This document shows, one piece after another, positions 41,454 to 54,445 of a DNA stretch of 64,000 bases. Every line of letters begins with the position of its first letter. Position 1 is the first letter of the stretch. The notes under the pieces were generated by a model. That model searched no databases. It had not been told where the DNA came from and saw only the letters and a list, made by a program, of their open reading frames with translations. The translations under genes and the position numbers were made by a program. The DNA lies in the NCBI GenBank assembly GCA_000827205.1, contig KN832569.1:446647-510646 (forward strand), written 5' to 3'. The DNA comes from Plicaturopsis crispa FD-325 SS-3. Lineage: Eukaryota > Basidiomycota > Agaricomycetes > Amylocorticiales > Amylocorticiaceae.

Positions 41454-44400
41454 CTAGAGCAGTCTGCATATATCATGATCAAGATATCCATAAACGCATG
41501 AATATATAGGAAGACGCACGTCGGTGACACACAGGAGCTCCTGCACATCCTTCATCGCCCCCGCGGTCGCTCTCCCGGCGCGCCGCATCCACTTGTCTTC
41601 CACATGTGACACGTCCATCGTTGGCGCTGAGCAAACACATCCCTGAGCCTTCGATTTCAGCTGGCGTGCGTGAGTACTGGTGAGGCCATCCATAAACGCC
41701 ACAGTCGTGAGGAGCGAGATCGGAAAGCGCGTCACGTCCGGTTCTGGGTGCAAAGTCAGGGCGCGCGAAGAGAAGTGAGGTGAAAGAAGCGCAGCCCACC
41801 AAGCACTGCCCAGAGAAGACTGCCCCACGCCTCCTCTTCCACCATTTTTCTGGTGCTCGCGCCGTCCAAAAGTGCCTGTAGCGATGGCAGCGCCTCCCAG
41901 AGTTCGTCCATGAAGGCCTGAGGCGTCCCGGGTCCGGCGAGATCCCATTGGAGCGCACCGATGACGTCGCGTTGCGTCTGCTCGAGGTCCCCAAGAGACA
42001 TGCGATGCGTGCTCTGCTGCAGCAGGGTGAGGAAGTCGGAGGCGAATATAAGTGAGAGCGGTGGAAGCACGTCGCGATTATACTGAATGGCGGACATGAG
42101 ACTTTCACCGCTGGAGTATAAGATATACTCACCTTTACGGATAGAGCAATGGTGGCGACTGCAACATCCCAGGCTACTATGTCTTCCCCCTCTACGGCCA
42201 AATGCTGCTCCTGCGAGCTCGTCATTGACGTATCTCCGCTGCTTAATCGAGCATCCCTTTCGCACTCGCCCACCGGTGCCGCGTTTGCGCTTAACGTACT
42301 ACGCGCAACGAGATGAAAATAGCGAATGAACATATAGGCAGCGTGGAATCGTGTGTCGGAGGAGAACATCAACTGGTCATAGAGGTCCGGTGAGAGCGAT
42401 AAATGTCGGGCACTAGCGGGATCTTGAGGAACCACCTATCAAGTAGATGTGAGAAAGACGCGAAAAAAACGGAATACGACCACGCACGTCCAGTATCCAC
42501 TCGAGGACCTCCTTTCTGAGGCCATTACTGTTGGCTCCAGAGACAGTTAGGTCCGGGAATAATTGCGCTCTGATCTTGTCGTCGCGTTCGATCGCCTTGT
42601 TCAGTCGCCCCTCGTCGATTGCCCATTCCCCATCTGCATCCAAATACTCGTAGTCATTCTCGTCATCGCTATCTGCGTCAACGTCTTCGTCGCCTCGCGG
42701 AGCGACGCCTAGTTCTTTCTCCCTCCATGCCTGTTCGCGATCCAAGAGCACAGCTAGCCTCGCTTCAGCAGGGTATACGGGAGCACGGGGGATGAGTTCG
42801 AAGGGCGGCGGTGCAATGATTGGCACCGGCGAAGAGCAGGGAGACGGTGGGGAGGGAGGGAGATAGTTAAGACTATTGGCTAGTGGATGACATGACTTTG
42901 GGCGTGTAAGATCAGCGGGCGTAGTGGGCTCCGTAGGCGCGCAGTACGACCCGTCTACCGAGGCACTCGGGATGGCGAAAGCACGGTGGGCCACATTTGC
43001 GCTCTCGCTCTTTCCCTAGTGTCACCCATGTCCATGAGTATATCACCGACTTGGACTTACACATGATGCATACCTCTTCAATTTGTGTGACCGACGGCGG
43101 CGGCCAGTCTTTTGCTTCGGGTCGGAGAGACATCGCCTTCCGCAGACTTGCAGACTTCGTCAGAGATGGCTTGCCTACATCTCGTCGATTAGCATTCATG
43201 TACGCGTTTCGGTCAAGTTCATAAGATGCATTCTCAGAGGACTGCGAGACGCGTTTCGAGAGTGATTTCTTCCACGGTTCCTGAACAACGCGCGTGATGC
43301 CCTTCCTGCTTTGAGAAATTAGCATGCAACTATCACTGATTGTGGGCGAGATACACACTTGTTACTAGTTTTGGCCTGGAGACGAATGTGGTTATTTACG
43401 AGGTCCGCTATTTTGGCACGTTTACTCGACGGTGTATTGGCACTTGTAATGTCCTCCAGAGGCACTCGCTTTCTCTTGCTATCGGGGCTTGCGGGGAAGA
43501 CTTGCTCACAATCCATCGGAATCGAATTGACGGGAAGAGGTGCAGATGCAGAGTCTGCTCCGAAAGGGGGTGGCAAGGGTTGGGAAGAGGATGAACTTGA
43601 AGCAATGACTGTGCCCTGGTCGATAGTCAAGGCCATACGCATGTTGATACGCCATGTGTCGTTGACTACTGGAGTCGCGGAATGCAGGTTTTGAGTAGCA
43701 GGATCCATGCTCATGTCTTGCGACGGATCCATGGGCCGCTGTAGATGGGAGGGAGGTACTTGCTTGGGAATAATCCAATCCGCCTGGAGTCGATCGTTGA
43801 CGCGCGTATCTTGCGTACAGGAGCTCATTGGCGCACGTTCCTTTGGCACAGGGTCCCAACGGTCCTCGGCTTTGTTGTCAGAATACTCGTCCAGGCATAA
43901 TTCGTGTACCTCGCGTTGTCCTCGATGCTCCTCAAAGACCTTAAGGAGTCGCCGGTGTAACTGATAAACGAAGTCGCCATCGGGCGCGTGCCCCAGCGCA
44001 TGTTCATGTTCACAATCAGTATCGTCAGAGTCTTCGCTGCAAGAGTCGTCGCCATATTGGTCGTTCCTTGGTGAGTAGATGGGCTCCATGTGGCGCTCAA
44101 CCGATAGTCGCTCTTGCGTAGACCCCGAATCATTTTCGTGTACTCGAGGAGTCCTATCCGTAGGCCAGTCTGCACCAAGAGTAGATCCGGCTACACCATT
44201 GTTTCCGCTAATCGAGGAGAGGGCATCCATGTCGGCCGAGAATGATTGAACTTGACGCGTCGGCACAGATATGGGTCCAAGACGCGATTTTGCTGACAAT
44301 GGGCGCGTTCCAGAGTCGTCCAGACGTCCAGAATCCTCGATATTCAATGCAGACCATGGTATAGCCGCGGGCGTGTCAACAAGCGCGTAAGGATCGAGGT

Positions 44401-44941
44401 AATGCGGCGAATACGATGTTAGAATTGGGGTGCTGGAGTCAACCACGGCCGCGTATGCGCCTTCAGAGTCAAAAGAGTGATGTTGACTATCATCTTCGAT
44501 GGATTGCGAGTAGAGATCGCTATCAAAGGAGTGATAGCGCGTAGGGCTAGAATCCTTTGACGTCGAATGGGCAGCAGAGACACGGTCCACAGGGAGGCTT
44601 TCGGATGCAGAGACAAACGGCCACCACGTCGAGTTGAGGTCCATCTTTCGCAACGAAATTGGCAGGGGATTCAAATAGAAACGTCGATTTACGGCGTTCG
44701 AGGAAGTCGCCACGAGCAAAGCAGTGAAGGCCTCGTAAATAACGCAGGGCGCTGAATCAACAAACTTTAGTGATGATTCAAACTCAGATGTAACGCGTCT
44801 TCAAATTTACTTACAAGGACTACAAACTGGTCAATGATCCATTTGATCTCCGATTAAAACCGCTGTTGCCGCGTCGGCGACGTAGACTTGGTTCGGAGCG
44901 ACGGAGTCGTTCCAACGGACTCGGCGCTCTCGCGAATTCAT
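41454..44941 (-). CDS. Large cyclin-box protein with long disordered N-terminus
   Basis: Around eight exons, about 1000 residues. The N-terminal exons MNSRERRVRWNDSVAPNQ, IKWIIDQFVVL and FVDSAPCVIYEAFTALLVA join in phase by plausible short introns. A downstream start at MDLNSTWWPF (44644) is possible. Then come 430 Ser/Asp-rich residues with KRKRVPLEDI (as before B-type cyclin boxes) and SKRAKIADLVNNHI. The cyclin box is clear: RKEVLEWILDV, DLYDQLMFSSDTRFHAAYMFIRYF, DIVAWDVAVATIALSVKFHRDVLPPL. The C-terminal helices include SLLWAVLEPDVTRFPISLL and KWMRRAGRATAGAMKDVQELL. The exact class (mitotic, Pho80-like or other) is not decidable. It diverges from MON2. Confidence 0.75.
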
Positions 44942-45184
44942 AGACGCGTACTTAATCTGGTACCTACAACGTACAACCTGCACATATACCTGTACTCCGC
45001 TGCACAAGACAACTGGAGCAACCTATCGGAGAAGCCGACGTGACCAGGATATACGACTTGCTACATCCCTGAATCTTGGCTGCGTTGTGTCAGTATCCTG
45101 GACGGCCCAACGTTTCTAGCCCGAGGCATTAGTATTGTACTGCGAAACGTTCCGCGAAGTGCAACATAGAGGATAGTTGAAAGG
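44942..45184. promoter_or_regulatory. Compact divergent promoter, cyclin-box gene and MON2
   Basis: Only 243 bases separate two divergent start codons, so the promoters must overlap. There is no TATA box on either strand. Confidence 0.6.
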
Positions 45185-48100
45185 ATGAGCTCTCTAGCGT
45201 TTCTCGTGACAGAGCTACAGGTACGCCAAGCATCTTCCGCACGGAACGATACTCATATTACTCTTAAGGCATTAGCTAGCGAAACCAGGAGAAAGCATCC
45301 TGAAATTCGTGATGTGTGTGTCGTCATTGTTGGCTTGTGGATAAGTGGATTCTGCTCACTTATATGCGACAGGCCGCAGAGAAGTCTCTGGCCATCTTGA
45401 GAGCTTCTCCAGAACAGGCGACGGCGAAATTGGCAGCTGGTCAGTGATACATGCAAATTCAGTTTGCGCGAAGTGCTTACCCAGGACTAGATGGACCTCA
45501 ATCGGAAGACTTATTGCGCCCTGTCTTCATGGGATGCGCGACTAGGAATGCCAAAGTCGTGGGCATTTCGCTGGGGTCGCTGCAGCGCTTGATAGCTTTG
45601 AAGGCTGTGCCACACTCTGCTGTATCCGTTATTATCAGTACTATGAGCGATGCCATGAGCCAAGGAGTCGACATTCAATTGAGGATCCTCCAAACGCTGT
45701 TGTCTCTCATCACCAATTTCCCCGCCGTCCATGGGACGCTCCTCGGAGATGTACGTGTTTTCCACCTTGTCGCCAAGTGTAAGGTCCTAATTTCTGGCCC
45801 GCAGGCACTTCTACTGTGCTTCAAACTGCAAGAGTCCAGGATAGCGGTGGTGTCGTCGACTGCTGCGGCGACTCTCCGGCAACTCGTCATGTTCGTGGTA
45901 GACAAGGTTGTCGAGGAGGACCAGCAGGATGACATTCCACCTGAACGACTTTCGGAAACGACACTTCCAGACGGGACGACGATCAGTCTTGGCCCGTCTG
46001 CTCGAGACGCATTCTCTATATTCGAGGATCTCTGCCTGCTCGCCAACTCTGAGAAACCGCACTTTCTTAAGCTTGATTTTCTGCACAAGACGTTTGCTCT
46101 GGAGCTGATAGAGAGCGTACTGACCAATTATCATGATCTCTTCCGAAGGGTCAGTAGTGTCCTCAATTGTCATGGGCTAAGGACATTCACATCCTTTCTG
46201 TAGCATTCCGAGTTGTTGATGCTTCTCCAACATCACCTCTGCCCCTTGCTTCTCAAGGCACTCTCTGACCGCCCGAACTTCCCCCTTACCCTTCGCTGCA
46301 CCCGCGTCGTTTTCATCCTCCTGAAACAGTTCTCTTACGAACTCAAAACGGAGGCCGAAGTATTCCTGGTACTGCTCATCAAGATTATTGGAGATGACCT
46401 CGACTCTGGTGCGGGGTCGCACGCTAACGATACCTCGACCGCACATGGCCACGGTGGCAACCGCCCGCAGTGGATGAGGGTGCTCGCCATGGAAATAATG
46501 AGAGGGTGGGTGCTACTTCCTTTCCCCTCCCCCTCTTGTGTCTTGAAAATGGTCTTCTAGATTGTGCATCGATGCCGAATTCGTTCGTAATATCTGGGAT
46601 CGTTATGACTCTGAGCAGGAGTCTGGCTCGAAAGTGTTCACGTCGTTGATAACGGCGCTGAAACGTCTCGTGACGGAAAAGCCTGCCTTGCTCGGCGTCA
46701 GCACTCAAATATTTGGTGTTGGTGTAACCGCGCATGCCAGCGAGGGGCAGAGCGCCTCGAGCTCAGCCTACAGCCTTGACGTAGGCAGTATGGCGGGCAT
46801 GGTGGCGACCGCGGCTAGCGCCACAATGTCTGGTGTCGTTGGCTATATGGGATCGAGCGGTGGATTGAGTCTCCAAGGTTCCGCCATGAAGCTCCAATGG
46901 TGAGATATACTTGAACGTTGGAGTGCAGGCGTCTAATCTATCGTGTCTTTTAGCATAGATCAACTGGATAAGGCAGATTCGCCGCCAATACCCGAGTCGT
47001 ATCTGCAACTACTCGGCGTCCAATGCCTCGTTTCACTATGCGAAGGTTTTGCGTCGTTCACAGGACCGGTCTACAGTGCCATCGTCATCCAAAAGCCACG
47101 AGCCGCAGGCGATGCACCCATCCGTGCCCCTCCCGCATTAGACATCTCGTCACTCCCACCGGACGATGCCACCACTAAGCAGTTGAGGATCGTCCGCGAC
47201 ATGATCGAGAGCGGATGGCCTGCACTGTTAGCAGCGCTATCGTTTATCGTGTCGACGAATCTTTCCGACGAGCTCTTCGTGGATGTTCTGGGAAGTTACC
47301 AAGCCATGACCAACGTGTCTGGGATGCTAGCGCTCACAACGCCCCGTGACGCGTTCTTTTTGAGTCTTGCCAAGTATGCGATCCCCACCGGCGTGGTGTC
47401 CAGCCTCGACTCATATGCGGAGCCTTCAACCCCGCGCACGGCGACTTCCATATCCGAGGGTCTTGGTCTCTCGGGTCCCGCACAAGCACCCGGGCTCTCC
47501 GAACGAAATATGGCATGTCTCAAAGTGCTGGTGTCCAGTGCGTTGTTTCTCGCGGGCAGTCTGGGGGAGAGTTGGTTTGGGATCCTGGAAGCTCTTCAAA
47601 ACGCCGAGTATGTCTTAAATTCGAGGGGTGCGCAGCCAGCAAAGCGGATGCCAACCTCTGGATCGGGCGGTATTCCTTCGGCGCGATCTGTCTCTTCAAC
47701 TGGGGCCAACACGCAAGGCGGAATGAGTGCATCGCACGGAGCAGCTGGAGCGCAGGGGCAGACGCAACGACACCCGCTTCTCTCCGATCTTGACCCCGAA
47801 AGCGTGCAGAATGCTATCCAGCGCTTATTCGACGCGTCGAAAAATATGGAAGATAGCGCTTTCAAAGATTTTATAAATGCGCTATGTAGACTAAGCGGAG
47901 AAATGGTCGGAATGCAGCTGGATGGGACTCTGATCGTTGATTCGGACAGTGCGGACGATGTTGTGGGTCTTTCCCCTAGGACAGAAAACGCCCATCGGAG
48001 ACGCGTTAGTGGGATACACTTACCTCGTACTCTGGTGAGTCTCGCTACGTCTGATTTCTCTGCATATATTGAAGGTGATTGCAGCGATCCGGTGATTTTG

Positions 48101-51100
48101 GCATCAACAAGCTCGGGGGCGTGGCTCTTCTCAACATTCATCGTCTCATCTACCGGTCCCCAGAAGTCGCATGGAATACCACGACAGCCCACCTCTTATC
48201 AGTCATTCGCCTCGCTCACGCCCCGCAGTCAATTCGAATCCAGGCCGCTCGCGTGCTCGATGAGATATTGACAATCGTCCCACGAAATTTGACGACAGCG
48301 CATGAACTCCAGCCGAAGGTCCAACGTCGCGTACTAGATGTTCTCGCCAAGCAGGTTATTCCGGACGGTAATCCGTCAGGCGCCACTCCCACTAGTGCTG
48401 AACTTCGCCGGATGGGGCTGGAGACGCTCCACCAGATTCTCCAGGCCTCTGGGCATACGTTGGTCGTAGGCTGGGAAACCATCTTCGAAATGCTAGGCAG
48501 CGTATGCAAACCTGCTCCTACGCCTAAATCTTCCTCCATGGAGACAGGTCTAGATTCTTCGTCCTCGATCGCATCCAGTCGCCCCAAACCCTTACCACTA
48601 GGATACACGAACGAGAAGAGCTATACGACATTGGTTAAGATCGCCTTCCAATCCTTAACCTTAGTATGTGATTCCGTATCGACACTCTCGTCTGAACATC
48701 TTCGTTTGTGCATCAGCACGCTTGGGCAGTTCGGTCGGCAGGCTGATACAAACATAGCGCTCACTGCCGCGGAAAGTCTCCTCTGGAGCGTTTCGGACTC
48801 GATTCAAGCCAAGCGCAAGGACGTAGACAAGGAGCCGGAATATAGTGCCCTGTGGATGTTCCTACTGCTCGAAGTATTAGGTCTTTGCACGGACGCACGG
48901 CCGGAGGTGCGCATGGGTGCCATCCAGACTCTCTTTCGCACCATGCAACTATACGGTGCTACGCTGAGCTTGGATACATGGGACGAATGTATCTGGAAGG
49001 TTACATTCCCTCTCATCGAATCTATTACCCTCGAAATCAGGCATCATGCCTCGACCTCTCCTACTCCTGTTCCAGTGGACCCACTCGACAACTCACCTGC
49101 AAAAGCTTGGGATGACTCGAAAACTCTGGCGCTGCAATCATTTGGATCGATTCTACACGATTTCCTAACATCCAAGATAATGAAACTCGAGTCATTTTCC
49201 AGGGCTTGGGACGTATTTGTCAACCATATACAAGAATCTGTCTTGTTGGATAACAGGACCATCAGCACACCGGCTCTGCGATGCTTGGAAAAGGCGCTGA
49301 AGGCGTCCGCATCAGCAGACCCTGACTTGAAGGAGAAGGTGGCAGAATCATGGCAACGCGCATGGCGAGCCTGCGACGAGATGGGCGAAGCTGTTGTACG
49401 GCGTGCTTCCTCCCAGTCTGTTCAATCAAGCCATCCTACCCCGCCATTTACGCAAGAATGTCTGGTCGCGTTCGTTGATGTCATCCGCGGCACGAGAGCA
49501 GTCAGCCGTATCCTCGACGGTACTGAGTGGCAAATCGATCGCCTTACTCGGGTTGTCACTATCCTGAAAGGTCTCCCCACCCTTCATTCTGACTATCAGA
49601 GGCTGACGGAGATTTCATGATTGCAGGTGTCCTCACGTATCCAAATTCGCCAGACTATCGCCCCGACATCGATGCTCTTACCCCAGTGCAGGTAGGTGAT
49701 TGTCTCTCGTGCAAAAACAGAGTCGTCTGATTTTGATCTGTCCAGTCGGTGGTAATGGAAGCAATCGCGGGCATCGATCTTTCTTCCCCAGGATCTCCTT
49801 CGCTTGTAATCCGCGACCTCTCGGAGTATGCCACCCTACCATTCCTAGCTGCATTCGACGTCCCTTCATTTGCCCCTCCGCCGACAAACGACTCGCCGGT
49901 GAAAGCACAACAAAACCGGGTTCAAAAACGAATCACATATATCGGATTGGCAAAGAAAACAATGCCATTGCTAGTCGACTTGTTCATGCAATTCCGGCAT
50001 AAAGCAGAGATATACACTGATGGGACCCTCGAAGCTGTTCTTTCCGTAAGTCTCCCTGCAGCTATATACTTACGATCGGCGCTTAAGATACTTTTTCCTT
50101 CAATCAGGCTTATTCGATACCTATAAAACTGAAATACGACTGTCCTGCGCCGTCAAAATTCGGCAAGGATCTACCCTTGTGGAAGACGGCGACCACGAAC
50201 TTCTTGAAAATTGTCAAGGAGGCTGCCTCTCAGCTTAAAACTCTAGACACAGGTAAGTCTGTCTTTTGGCGCTCTTTCGAGTTCTCGAGCTTGATCTTGT
50301 TCACTGTTCCTAGACATCCCTGATGATCGGATAGAGGGTATATGGAGGCAAGTAATCGACGTGTTTCGTGGAGGTATCCTGGCCGACTGGTAAGTCTGGC
50401 TACATCCCGTCTCTGTGTACTGTCTGTCTTACTAGCCTGTCTATACAGTTCTGCGGTCGAGAACATGTCTCTCGAGGAACAAGAGTCTGAAGAAAACTTC
50501 GATCTCGCCCTCATTGCATCGCTAGAGATCGACGTGATACCACATATGGGCGATCCTCGTGTCCCTGATAACCTAGTGATTCAGCTCGCAAAAGTTTTGC
50601 ACCAAGGTAGCCGACTGTTCGAGTCATTCATCGGTCCAGAGGGAGCTTCGCCGTCGCCGTCGCCTGTCTCGCCTAAACTGGATGGACAACGATCGAAACA
50701 TAGTTCGAACGACTCAAGTGACTTCGAGAAGGTAGATATAGAGAAAATACGCGAGATTGGCCGCACAGAGTCTGGCCCGTTGGCTCCCAGAGAACGATTC
50801 TCGTATTGGTGCTTTGACCTTCTGTTCTTGACGTGTTCCGACATCACGAAAGGTATGTCCCTGGCGTTATGCAACACCCGCTGAGCTTGATGAGCACCCT
50901 TTAGACCAGGAAGAGTCACGCAGACGCATAGCCGCTCTAAGTCTACCCTCGCTTCTTAATCGATGTCAGAACACGCTTGTCGGTTATGTAGCTGACGAGT
51001 CCCTCCGCGGAAACTTACCATTCCCAAGGTGAGCTGCTTCCATCTTCTTTTGGAATGATTAGGGTTTATGTCCGATATATTTACAGGGCTCGGGAGGATG

Positions 51101-51533
51101 AACTGCTGTATGTTCTGCGTAAACTTCTCGAGCTAAGGCTCTGGCCAGGGACTCTCTGGGCCGCGTTATCCGAGTCGCCGTCCAGTTATTGTGCCGAGCA
51201 ACCCGGTATGTCGTTGTCCTCGAATATGTATAGAACGGCTGACATATAGATATGCGGGTAGCCATAGGCACGGATCTTGCGCCATCAGCGCTGATAGCAG
51301 ACGCTGTGAAGAGGTCATCTGTGGCACATCTCTTCCACTTCTACTCCATTCTCTGCGAGATAGCGTCGATACCTCGAAAGACCCCGTCTACGTGGGTCCT
51401 GACAGAGTCCCCGTTACCATTATCGATCGATGGTGGGAAGGGCTCTGTCGGTGGAGCGATTGAGCTTGATGCCAGAGTTTTAGCACGCGGATGTTTGAAG
51501 GCGATAGGGAAGGAATTGGGAGACGGACGGTGA
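45185..51533 (+). CDS. MON2: MON2/Ysl2, Sec7-related Golgi-endosome trafficking protein
   Basis: This very large gene has about twenty exons and encodes roughly 1650 residues. Mon2 is a giant HEAT-repeat relative of Arf-GEFs that lacks the catalytic Sec7 domain. With Dop1 and the flippase Neo1 it supports endosome-to-Golgi transport. Small 5' exons give MSSLAFLVTELQ, ALASETRRKHPEIRD and AAEKSLAILRASPEQ, the start of the DCB domain, followed by DLLRPVFMGCATRNAKVVGIS. The HUS/Mon2-Sec7 region has LLKALSDRPNFPLTLRCTRV and KIIGDDLDSG. The middle and C-terminal Mon2_C region run through LLNIHRLIYRSPEVAWN and IRIQAARVLDEILTIVP, ending VLARGCLKAIGKEL. No truncation is seen. It shares a compact promoter with the cyclin-box gene. 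Confidence 0.9.
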
Positions 51534-51979
51534 CCTATGCTACTTTACTTTCCGCCATTATCTCGGTTTTATTTCGTTCTTTTACCGCTGCAAACCAGGA
51601 TAGGAACATCGTACTCTACAGCCTTGAACCCTGGTGTAATGAATATTATTTTAAGGACGTATGTACATCCCAGGAGCAAACTTGCGTTTCTAGCCGCCGC
51701 CTTTGCAGTGCTACGCCGCCGTAGAAAACGTTGATAACCCTGACGCGTGGACGCCAGGAAAAAACATGTTTCCTCACTTGAGATTTTGGGGGGATTTGGT
51801 ACGGCACCTACGCCCAGATATGTCTATACCAAGCCTATACCACGGTTGCTTTCTTTTGTACTTCGCTTAGATTTAGTTTTCCTAGAGGTGGTTCGTAAGC
51901 GTTGCGAAGCCCGATTTTTGCAAAGAGTTTTCGGCTGTTCGACGGCCGAAAAAGGCAACTGCTTCTGCTCAACACCGGA
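51534..51979. other. Intergenic region
   Basis: 3' end of MON2 and promoter/leader of the bromodomain gene; AT-rich, no gene or repeat recognised. Confidence 0.45.
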
Positions 51980-54445
51980 ATGAACAACAACAACGGTTTT
52001 GCGCTAAACGAAAACTACGCTGGTCCTTCTCATATCGATCCTCGCAGGGGCCAGAATCCGTCTGGGTTGACCCTTGTGATCCCCTCTTTGAAGTCTCTGA
52101 AAGCTGCGAAGAAAAAGGGACAGGATGTGGAGCCGAAACCCAAGATACCACGACCGGTGAAGTTGAAGCCATTGAAGGAGGTCCTTACCAAGTTAATAGG
52201 CCAGATAAAAAAGTCAGTTTGCATATTTCCATTGCTGAATATACGTATGAACTTGATCGTTACAGGAAAGACGACTATGCCTTCTTCTTGTCCCCCGTAG
52301 ATGTGCCCAATGTTCCAGGATACGCAGATGTCGTACAGCATCCAATGGATCTCGGAACAATGTCGACAAAAGTCAGCAAGGGGAAGTACAGATCATTAGA
52401 AGAGTTTGCTGTGAGTCGACTACGCTATGCCCTAGAGTATGAGAACCTAATAGAAGTCGATTGAAGGCTGATCTACGCTTGGTCACCTCGAACGCGAAGG
52501 CATTCAATCCTCCTGGCACTATCTATCATACCGAGGCCGATCGCATAGAATCATACGCATTGGATCACATCCAGAAGGCTGCGCCAACGGTTATCGAATA
52601 TGAAACTGACTGGAATATCGACGTTGAGAAAGACGAAGAGAAGCCACTCAACGTTGACGATGACGATGCTACCGCAGCAACCCCCATGGATGTAGATGGG
52701 GAACCCCGTGGGCGCTCTCCGTCGACCTCCTCGACGCAATATCCCGCCCAGAAACGCGGTCCCCGTGGCCCGTACAAAAAGGGCGGAAACACCATCTCAG
52801 AATCGATTGATGCGGAAGGTCGCCTCCCTGGCTCGAAAGATGGCTTAGGAGTGTTTCCCCCAGGATCAGACTGGGCTCAACTCATGTTGGCTTTGAAACT
52901 GAAGGGTAATCATTTCTTACCCCCGCAAATTTTGGTTTAGCTCTGAACTCCTTACAGGCAAGCGATATCGTACGAAGAAGGAAAGGATGCGGATGGAGAA
53001 GGGTGGCCCTCCATACGCCGCAGACGGGAGCATTGATTATCCCGAAAGTGCGTGAAGCGAGCAGCAGCGCACACAATGTGAACTGACAGTCTTTTGTGCA
53101 GTGGAAGATCCCTTTTCAATCCTTTCGGTATTTGCCCCAGAGCCTGCCTCTCGACCACAACTCAGACCACTATACCCGCCTCAACTTTCCTCGGACCAGT
53201 CGTCGCCGTCGCCGACACTCCCTGGCCCGTCGTGCATTCCTTTGAAGCGTCCGGCGCCTACCCTATCCACCCTCGATAATCAGGGCCCTGACCAGCAACG
53301 GAAAAAACGCCGACATTGGCACATCGTCCGAAACGCGACAACTCGAGGAAAAGGAAAGGACAAAGACGAGGAGGAACCCTCAACCGATTGGCGCACTCCG
53401 AGGGAAGCCCATACGGTCGACTTCGGCTCGTATGCTGCGCTGGCTCCTCGATTAGCCGAGGAAATGCATGTTCGGGATGTCGGCTCGGTTTTGGGATCGG
53501 AAGAGCGCGTTTTCGAGGCAATTAGGTCAAGTGTTGCGCCGATCAGCACGGATCCACCGGAAACGCAGCCACCTCAAGGTGATTATTGGACCCTCCAGAG
53601 GGCTCTGGAGGCGGAAGACTATATCCGAGATATCGTATACGGCGGGGTTGATGGCCTCGCGTATGTGCGAAGTCTAGCTGAATTTATGAAATACCCGAAG
53701 ACCAGCGTAAGCACTTCTAGCGTTATCTAGAGGAGAGATATTGACATTCTCGCAGCTGGACACACCGGCATTAGGCGTGCCTTTAGTGCAATGGGTCGAG
53801 GACCACTTTGTCGACGCACTGACGGACGGACGACATCGTTTACTCCGAGAGACGGCCAAACACCTGCTGGGCGTTGATCATGCTACCGATCCTTTCATCG
53901 AATCACAAACAACTCTTTCACGCGAGACTTACCCTTCCGCATCGCACCAACTTTCCCAGCTCATCCAAATCACCACGCATCAAATCGACATGGCTGCCTT
54001 GATCCACGACCCTAACGAGCTGTTCGTGTCCGAAGCAGAATGGGTCGGTGCGACGTATAAACGACAGCTCGAGGAGGAGAAGGAGAAGATGATAGCGAAC
54101 AATGCGGCTGAGTACCTGGCGTTCGCTATCCAGACGCACAAGGAGGCCGAGTCGCAGTCTAACGGTGACGGCGTACACGAAGGTCCCGAAGTCTTGGAAC
54201 ACGTTCTGAACTACGCTGCCGATCGCATCATTGAACTGGACCGTAAGAGAGCAGAGGGGGTGAAGACGGAAGGTGGCGGCGACGGCGACGATCACGCTAA
54301 GGAGGAGGAAGATCCTGTGCTGAGGCAGCTGCGGCTCAACTTACTTGCCCTGGCGAAACGGGCGCCGCTGGATAAAATCGCCCGGCTGCCTGCGGATCTA
54401 GTCCCTGCGCACATACGACACTTCGTCCCGACTCTTGCCCCATAG
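51980..54445 (+). CDS. Bromodomain protein, BRD7/BRD9-like
   Basis: About seven exons, roughly 740 residues. The start at 51980 (MNNNNGFALNENYAGPSHID) is the first ATG in a leader with stops. A Lys-rich segment KAAKKKGQDVEPKPKIPRP leads into the bromodomain: LKEVLTKLIGQIKKKDDYAFF, PVDVPNVPGYADVVQHPMDL, GTMSTKVSKGKYRSLEEF, then DLRLVTSNAKAFNPPGTIY with the acetyl-lysine-binding Asn. After an acidic stretch and GPRGPYKKGG come a conserved DUF3512-like region (FGSYAALAPRLAEEM, ALEAEDYIRDIVYGGVDGLAY) and an all-helical C-terminus (RLNLLALAKRAPLDKIARL). BRD7/9 proteins are SWI/SNF subunits that read acetylated histones; membership here is inferred from layout. Confidence 0.85.
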
